This document shows positions 25,362 through 29,895 of a stretch of 29,895 nucleotides of DNA, piece by piece; positions within the stretch are counted from its first letter, which is position 1; each line of letters begins with the position of its first letter. A model generated the notes under the pieces. The model was not told the DNA's origin. It was given only the letters and a program-made list of their open reading frames with translations, and searched no databases. This DNA comes from Dehalococcoidia bacterium (GTDB taxonomy: Bacteria; Chloroflexota; Dehalococcoidia; Lucifugimonadales; Australimonadaceae), in the NCBI GenBank assembly GCA_021296055.1, contig JAGWBE010000025.1:1-29895 (forward strand), in the 5' to 3' direction. A program made the position numbers and the translations under genes.

Positions 25362-26435
25362 CTACGCCCCCGCGACCTTCTGCGGCAGGCGCAGCAGCGA
25401 GGCGACGGACTCCAGATCGGCGTCCGACTGCTCCGCCTCCACGCCGGCCATCTGTATGGCGAACGTCGGGTCTTTCAGCCCCGTGCCGGTGAGCACGCAC
25501 ACTACCGTCGCCCCGCTCAGGTCCGCGCCGCCCTTGGCTGTCTTGATAAGGCCGGCGACGGACGCGGCGGAGGCCGGTTCGCAGAAGACGCCCTCCGTCC
25601 GCGCCAAGCGCTTGAAGGCGTCGATAATCTCGTCGTCCGAGACGGCGTCGATGGCGCCGCCCGATTCGTCGCGCGCCTGCTCGGCTCCGCGCCACGAGGC
25701 GGGATTGCCGATGCGGATGGCGGAGGCGATGGTCTGGGGGTCGGAGACGGGGCGGCCCAAGGCGATGGGGGCGGCGCCCTCGGCCTCGAAGCCCATCATG
25801 CGCGGCGCGGCCCCCGTCAGCCCCGCGTCGCGGTACTCGGTGAAGCCGCGCCAGTAGGCGGTGATGTTCCCCGCGTTGCCGACGGGGATGAAGAGCAGGT
25901 CAGGCGCTTCGCCCAGGGCATCGACGATCTCAAAGGCGGCGGTCTTCTGCCCTGCGATGCGATGGGGGTTGACGGAGTTGACCAAGGCCACGGCGTAACC
26001 ATCGCCTAAGCGGCGCGCGATTGCTAGGGCTTCGTCGAAGGCGCCCTTGACGGCGACGATGCGCGCGCCGTAGGCCATCGCCTGGCTGAGCTTGCCCTGC
26101 GTCACCGCGCCGTCGGGAACCAGGACGATACTGCGCAGTCCGGCGGCGGCGGCGTAGGCGGCGGCCGACGCGCTGGTGTTGCCCGTGGAGGCGCACAGCA
26201 CGGTGTCGTAGCCCGCCTCCATCGCCTTGGCCACCGCCACCACCATGCCCCTGTCCTTGAAGGAGCCGCTGGGGTTGCACCCCTCCAGCTTGAAGAAGAG
26301 TCGCCCGGCGCCCACCTCCCGCTCGATGACCTTGGAGCGCACGAGGGGCGTGTCGCCCTCGCCGAGCGTGAGCGGCGGCGTGCCAGGGCCGACGGGCAGC
26401 CAATGGGCGTAGCGCTCGATGACCCCGGCGCCCAC
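25362..26435 (-). CDS. thrC: Threonine synthase
   Basis: ThrC converts O-phosphohomoserine to threonine with PLP. The 357-residue product has the PLP-lysine motif NPSGSFKDRGM (Lys60), TGNTSASAAAYA for phosphate binding, FIPVGNAGNITAYWRGF, and VCVLTGTGLKDP near the C terminus. This is the shorter form found in Thermus, Bacillus and Chloroflexota. The GTG at 26435 lies 2 bases after the hom stop, with AGGTGG upstream. The upstream part of the same open frame is a shadow of hom. It shares the last steps of threonine synthesis with hom; no thrB is present in the window. Confidence 0.95.
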   Translation of the reverse strand: MGAGVIERYAHWLPVGPGTPPLTLGEGDTPLVRSKVIEREVGAGRLFFKLEGCNPSGSFKDRGMVVAVAKAMEAGYDTVLCASTGNTSASAAAYAAAAGLRSIVLVPDGAVTQGKLSQAMAYGARIVAVKGAFDEALAIARRLGDGYAVALVNSVNPHRIAGQKTAAFEIVDALGEAPDLLFIPVGNAGNITAYWRGFTEYRDAGLTGAAPRMMGFEAEGAAPIALGRPVSDPQTIASAIRIGNPASWRGAEQARDESGGAIDAVSDDEIIDAFKRLARTEGVFCEPASAASVAGLIKTAKGGADLSGATVVCVLTGTGLKDPTFAIQMAGVEAEQSDADLESVASLLRLPQKVAGA

Positions 26436-26437
26436 GG

Positions 26438-27736
26438 CTAAACCACCTGCCCCGCGACTCTCACCAGGTTCGAAACCTCCAACACCGCGTCCAACGCCTC
26501 CATCTCCTCCACAGCGCGGCGCACCGCCTTCTCCCTGGCCGTATGGGTGGTGATTACGATCTCCGCCGTGCCGTCGTCGCGGGCGGGCTCCTTCTGAATC
26601 ACCGAAGCAAGGCTGACGGCGCGGGCGCCCAGCACGTGGGCGATGGCGGCCATGACGCCCGGCCTGTCCGCCGCGCGCAGGCGAAGATAGTACTGCGTTT
26701 CGAGGTCGTCTATCGATTCGAGGCGCAGGCCGCGGTCGAGGGAGGGCGGCGGGGGCGGCGCCGTGCCGGAGGCCGCGCACCGCACGACCTCGATCACGTC
26801 GCCGACGATGGCGCTGGCCGTGGGGCCTGGCCCCGCGCCCGGTCCTTGGAACATCGCCCAGCCCACCAGATCGCCCTCCAGTTCCACGGCGTTGAGCACG
26901 CCGGAGACTGACGCCAATGGGTGCGCCGCCGGGAGGAAGGCGGGATGGACGCGCACCTGCACGCCGCCGCCCACGCGCCGCCCGGCGGCCAGCAGCTTGA
27001 CGACGTAGCCCAGCTCGGCGGCGTAGCGGAAGTCGGCGGCATCGAGGCGCTCGATGCCTTCGCGGTACACGTCGTCGGCGTGGACGCGCGTGCGGAAGGC
27101 GAGGGACGCAAGGATGGCCAGCTTGTAGGCCGCGTCGTGGCCTTGCACGTCGGACGACGGCTCCGGCTCGGCGTAGCCCAGTTCCTGGGCGCGGCGCAGC
27201 GCCTCGGCGTAGCCCAGGCCGTCCCGCGCCATGCGGGTGAGCATGTAGTTGGTAGTGCCGTTGATGATAGCGTTGACGGCGGTCAGCTCGTTAGCGGCCA
27301 GGTCGCGCAGCAGCGGCCCGATGATGGGGATGCCGCCGCCGACGCTCGCCTCGAAGCGCAGGCTGACCCCGTGCTCCGCCGCGTGCGCCAACGCCTCCGG
27401 GCCGTGCTTGGCCATCACCTCCTTATTGGCTGTTACGACGTGCTTGCCTGCGTGGAGCGCCCGTTGGATGTAGTCGAAGGCGGGGCGCTCGCCCCCCATC
27501 GCCTCCACCACCACTCCGATGCCCGGGTCGTCCAGCAGCGCCGCCGGGTCGTCCGTCAGTTCAGCGCCGGGGGGCAGGGCTCGCGGGTGCGATGCGTCGC
27601 GCACCAACACGCGGCGCAGCGATACGGCGGCGCCGGCCTGCGCCGCGATGAGCGTGGCGTTGGAGGTCAGTGCGCGGGCGACGGCTGCGCCGACCGTGCC
27701 GTAGCCGAGGAGTCCTATGCCGATAGAACCGCTCAT
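26438..27736 (-). CDS. hom: Homoserine dehydrogenase with C-terminal ACT domain
   Basis: Hom reduces aspartate semialdehyde to homoserine, the branch to threonine and methionine. The 432-residue product has the Rossmann loop GYGTVG (11-16), VVTANKEVMAKHG, NAIINGTTNYML, and DVQGHDAAYKLAIL with the catalytic lysine. An ACT domain occupies about residues 350-432 (YYLRLRAADRPGVMAAIAHV), typical of threonine feedback control. A Pro-rich linker separates the two parts. ATG 27736 lies 2 bases after the foldase stop. It is not fused to aspartokinase. Confidence 0.95.
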   Translation of the reverse strand: MSGSIGIGLLGYGTVGAAVARALTSNATLIAAQAGAAVSLRRVLVRDASHPRALPPGAELTDDPAALLDDPGIGVVVEAMGGERPAFDYIQRALHAGKHVVTANKEVMAKHGPEALAHAAEHGVSLRFEASVGGGIPIIGPLLRDLAANELTAVNAIINGTTNYMLTRMARDGLGYAEALRRAQELGYAEPEPSSDVQGHDAAYKLAILASLAFRTRVHADDVYREGIERLDAADFRYAAELGYVVKLLAAGRRVGGGVQVRVHPAFLPAAHPLASVSGVLNAVELEGDLVGWAMFQGPGAGPGPTASAIVGDVIEVVRCAASGTAPPPPPSLDRGLRLESIDDLETQYYLRLRAADRPGVMAAIAHVLGARAVSLASVIQKEPARDDGTAEIVITTHTAREKAVRRAVEEMEALDAVLEVSNLVRVAGQVV

Positions 27737-27738
27737 AG

Positions 27739-28764
27739 CTAGAGGTTGTCGACGAGCCACTGCGCCGTGTCCCCGGACAGGTCGTAGTCGAACACGTGCT
27801 GCGTCCACTGCTGACGGAACCAGTTCTCCGTGGCGTTGCGCGCCTGATAGGCCTTCACGGTGGGATTGACTGCGTTGACGGCGGGACCGTCCGCGATGCG
27901 CAGCACGACGCTGCCGATCTGCGTGCCCAGCAGCGGCCCCACGATGTCGCCCGGCTGCGCGGCGAACATCGCCTCGTCGAGGTCGGGGAACGCGCCCCGC
28001 GGCGTCCATCCGACGCGCCCGTCAACCTCGCCCAACGCCGTCGGCGTGTGCAGGTCGGCGGCGACGGCGGCGAACTCCTCCCCCGCGTCGAGGCGGTCGC
28101 GCGCCTCCTGCGCCTCCCTTGATGTCGCTGCGATGATCCAGTCGAGCAGCACCGCTTCCTGCTCGTCCGCCGTCAGTGCATTGATGGCCGACTCCGCCCC
28201 GCGCCGGTACAGTTCCCCCTCGACGTAGGCGCGGTACTCCACGTCCGATACGCGCACGCTCTCCAGATATGTCTGGTAGCGCTCGCGGCCCGCCTCGCCC
28301 AACGTAGTCGGCGCCGCCGCCTGCTCGTCGTTCGACAGGATGGCCTCCGGGTCGAAGCGCGCCACGATTTCGCGGCTCACGTCGTCCGGGCTCACCGTAA
28401 CCGCCAGTTGGCCGGGGGCGACCTGGCGCAAGAGCGCATTGCCGACGGCGACCTGGGCGACCTGCTCCGGCTCCACGAACGCGCCCCCCGTTACGGCGGC
28501 CTGGGCCACCATGATGCGGGCGTAGGAAGGCAGGTCGCCGAGCGTAACCACCTCGCCGCCTACCTCGGCGACGACGCGGTTAGGGAGGCGGACGGAGTTC
28601 CAGTAGTAGCCGCCGATGAGGATGGCGGCGACGGCCAACACGACCAACGCGATGCCCCACCGGAGGAGGCGCTGGCGGGAGCGTTCCGTCTCCTGCCGCC
28701 CCGCGCGCTCCGACGCGGCCAACGGGCCGAACCGCCCCCTGATCGCTCTGCGGCGCTGGCGCAT
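27739..28764 (-). CDS. Membrane-anchored SurA/PpiC-like (parvulin-type) foldase
   Basis: The 341-residue protein has a basic cytoplasmic N terminus (about 35 residues), one hydrophobic anchor (LLRWGIALVVLAVAAILIGG, about residues 34-53) and a long extracytoplasmic part. The N-terminal portion resembles the SurA chaperone domain, and the segment with EFAAVAADLHTP, GRVGWTPRGAFPDLDEAMFA and GDIVGPL is a parvulin-type peptidyl-prolyl isomerase domain. It probably assists folding of exported proteins. The ribosome binding site is weak. It sits 8 bases after rpsR and 2 before hom, an unusual place between ribosomal and amino-acid genes. Confidence 0.85.
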   Translation of the reverse strand: MRQRRRAIRGRFGPLAASERAGRQETERSRQRLLRWGIALVVLAVAAILIGGYYWNSVRLPNRVVAEVGGEVVTLGDLPSYARIMVAQAAVTGGAFVEPEQVAQVAVGNALLRQVAPGQLAVTVSPDDVSREIVARFDPEAILSNDEQAAAPTTLGEAGRERYQTYLESVRVSDVEYRAYVEGELYRRGAESAINALTADEQEAVLLDWIIAATSREAQEARDRLDAGEEFAAVAADLHTPTALGEVDGRVGWTPRGAFPDLDEAMFAAQPGDIVGPLLGTQIGSVVLRIADGPAVNAVNPTVKAYQARNATENWFRQQWTQHVFDYDLSGDTAQWLVDNL

Positions 28765-28772
28765 GCAGGGCG

Positions 28773-29387
28773 CTAGGCGGGCTTCGCCGTCTCGGACTCG
28801 GCGGCGGCGGGCTCAGCGTCCGCTGGGATGCTCTCCTCTGTGGCGGGAGAGGCGTCGGCCGGCGTGTCCGATGCTTCGGCAGGCGCGATGTCCGCCGGGG
28901 CGCTCTCCTCCGCGACGGGAGAGACATCGGTCGATGTGTCCGATGCTTCGGCAGGCGCCGCGTCCGCCGGGGCGCCCTCTGCTGCGGCGGGCTGCTCCGC
29001 CGCGTTAGGCGCGGCGGTCTCCTCGCGGCGTTGGGCGGCGCGCGTCTGCTGCTCCGCCTCGCGGCGCTCGCGGTCGCGGCGGAAGCGGTCGGCGCGCGGC
29101 CCGTCGCGGAAGGTGAGGTCCATCTGACTGTGGCTGCCCGTGTAGGGCAGCAGGCCCACGTAGCGGGCGCGCTTAATGGCCGTCGCGAGCATGCGCTGAT
29201 GGGGAGAGCAGGTACCCGTCTTGCGCCGCGACTCGATCTTCGCCCAGTCGGAGACGTAGCGGCGCAGGCGCTGGCCGTCCTTGTAGTCGATGTACTGGAT
29301 CTTGTCGACGCAGAAGGAGCAAACCTTGCGCCGGGGGTAGTAGCGCCGTCCGTCGCGGCGGCGTCCGCCGCCAGAGCGCGTCGTCAT
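28773..29387 (-). CDS. rpsR: 30S ribosomal protein S18 with long acidic repeat tail
   Basis: S18 binds the platform of the 30S subunit with S6. Residues 15-95 are a standard S18 core with a zinc-type set of ligands (Cys23, Cys26, Cys60, His63), [14 protein letters not shown] and the [20 protein letters not shown] segment. The protein is 204 residues, twice the usual length. Residues 101-123 are a strongly charged, helix-like stretch. Residues 138-204 are an Ala/Pro/Glu-rich acidic tail made of 24-residue repeats. It lies 81 bases after ssb, the common rpsF-ssb-rpsR order. The gap 29388-29468 holds only a weak 7-bp GC stem (29418-29424 with 29444-29450). Confidence 0.93.
   Translation of the reverse strand: MTTRSGGGRRRDGRRYYPRRKVCSFCVDKIQYIDYKDGQRLRRYVSDWAKIESRRKTGTCSPHQRMLATAIKRARYVGLLPYTGSHSQMDLTFRDGPRADRFRRDRERREAEQQTRAAQRREETAAPNAAEQPAAAEGAPADAAPAEASDTSTDVSPVAEESAPADIAPAEASDTPADASPATEESIPADAEPAAAESETAKPA
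28776..28976 (-). repeat. Tandem 72-bp repeat encoding the S18 tail
   Basis: Two full and one partial copies of a 72-base unit encode 24-residue repeats: residues 138-161, 162-185 and the degenerate 186-204. Each begins with APAD or IPAD and holds PAEASDT followed by SP and EE. The segment GTGTCCGATGCTTCGGCAGG recurs exactly at 28864 and 28936 on the plus strand, a period of 72 bases. This implies recent duplication by slippage or unequal exchange. Confidence 0.9.
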
Positions 29388-29468
29388 TGCCGTCTCTCTC
29401 GCTTTCCGTATCCCTGGCCCCGCGAGCGCGTGTGGATTGCCCGCGCGGGGGACGGCCCTAGCGCCGCC

Positions 29469-29888
29469 CTAGAAGGGAAGGTCGTCGGCTGAGGCGCCCG
29501 CCCCGGCCGGCTCGTACTCCCGCGCCCCGCCGAACCCGTCCTCGCTCTGACGGTCGCCCGTCCGGTCAAGGAACACGATCTGGTTGGCGTCGATCTCGTT
29601 CACGAAGCGCGTCTGGCCGTCGTTGCCTTGGAAGCTGCGGGAGCGCAGCCGCCCCTCCACGTAGGCGAGGCGGCCCTTGGCCAGGTACTGGTTCGCCTGC
29701 TCAGCCAACTGGCGCCACGCGGAGACGCGGAACCACTCCGTCTCCTCCACGCGTTCGCCGTCCTGCCGCGTGTACGACCTGTTGACGGCCACCGAGAAGC
29801 TGGTGACGGGCGTGCCGTTTGGCGTGTAGCGCATCTCGGGGTGGCCGCCCAGGTTGCCGATGACCATGATCTTGTTCAGTCCCGCCAT
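29469..29888 (-). CDS. ssb: Single-stranded DNA-binding protein
   Basis: SSB coats single-stranded DNA in replication, repair and recombination. The 139-residue product has the OB-fold landmarks: NKIMVIGNLGGHPEMRYTPN, TSFSVAVNRSY, TEWFRVSAWRQLAEQANQYL, AYVEGRLRSRSF and EIDANQIVFLD. A short linker of about 20 residues ends in the acidic tip DDLPF, which recruits partner proteins. ATG 29888 is near the window edge. rpsF is expected just outside. Confidence 0.96.
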   Translation of the reverse strand: MAGLNKIMVIGNLGGHPEMRYTPNGTPVTSFSVAVNRSYTRQDGERVEETEWFRVSAWRQLAEQANQYLAKGRLAYVEGRLRSRSFQGNDGQTRFVNEIDANQIVFLDRTGDRQSEDGFGGAREYEPAGAGASADDLPF

Positions 29889-29895
29889 AGGATGC

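Noticed and set aside
23940..26009. Open frame of 689 codons on the plus strand
   Set aside because: It is antisense to the glycosyltransferase, acyltransferase and thrC genes, is rich in Arg, His, Gln and Ala, and matches no family; GC-rich codon structure explains it.
28864..28960. 72-base direct repeat as a mobile or regulatory repeat
   Set aside because: It lies in frame in rpsR and encodes matching 24-residue protein repeats, so it is a coding repeat.
1..29895. CRISPR arrays, insertion sequences, tRNA or rRNA genes
   Set aside because: No regularly spaced repeats, transposase-like proteins, terminal repeats or RNA gene signatures were found by reading.

Overview
The window is a GC-rich bacterial chromosome segment that is almost fully coding. 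It is housekeeping in character, with one accessory-looking patch at about 20.5-25.3 kb. Gene content and order suggest a Chloroflexota bacterium, probably of the Dehalococcoidia/SAR202 type. The pointers are a short EF-Ts, an 11-subunit complex I without NuoE/F/G, a compact overlapping trp operon, a PPOX split-barrel protein, and many GTG/TTG starts with 4-base stop/start overlaps. This placement is inference; no rRNA or tRNA gene was seen.

Layout. (1) 1-5664, plus strand: a terminator hairpin for an upstream gene, an extended -10 promoter, then rpsB-tsf-pyrH-frr-uppS-cdsA-dxr, which link translation, UMP phosphorylation, isoprenoid and phospholipid precursors. (2) 5672-15777, minus strand: nuoA-B-C-D-H-I-J-K-L-M-N, a proton-pumping quinone-reducing complex whose electron-input module is absent here; nuoN carries a frameshift near its 3' end. 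A candidate promoter framed by a perfect 10-bp inverted repeat lies upstream of nuoA. (3) 16049-20332, minus strand: trpG-D-C-F-B, each pair overlapping by 4 bases. trpB is broken by a loss of about 17 bases, and neither trpE nor trpA is here. A 42-base pure G/C tract separates trpB from the nuo promoter. (4) 20507-25346: a PPOX flavin/F420-type protein, a PIG-L deacetylase, a tandem-GNAT protein, a 5-TM EamA transporter, a GT4 glycosyltransferase with MshA-like features and a CelD/FemAB-like acyltransferase. (5) 25362-29888, minus strand: ssb-rpsR-parvulin-like foldase-hom-thrC, running without a visible break into the acyltransferase, glycosyltransferase and transporter genes.

The most interesting candidate is region 4. 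A GT4 enzyme resembling MshA, a PIG-L deacetylase (MshB family) and a two-domain GNAT protein of MshD length and layout lie within 4.4 kb. That is three of the four enzyme types of mycothiol biosynthesis; an MshC-type cysteine ligase is not in the window. It could be a mycothiol-like thiol pathway or an unrelated glycoconjugate pathway. Other points are the two interrupted genes, several active-site substitutions (TrpB Glu to Asp, TrpD Gly to Asn, Dxr His to Pro, UppS Glu to Asp), and an S18 protein twice the usual length with a 24-residue tandem repeat.
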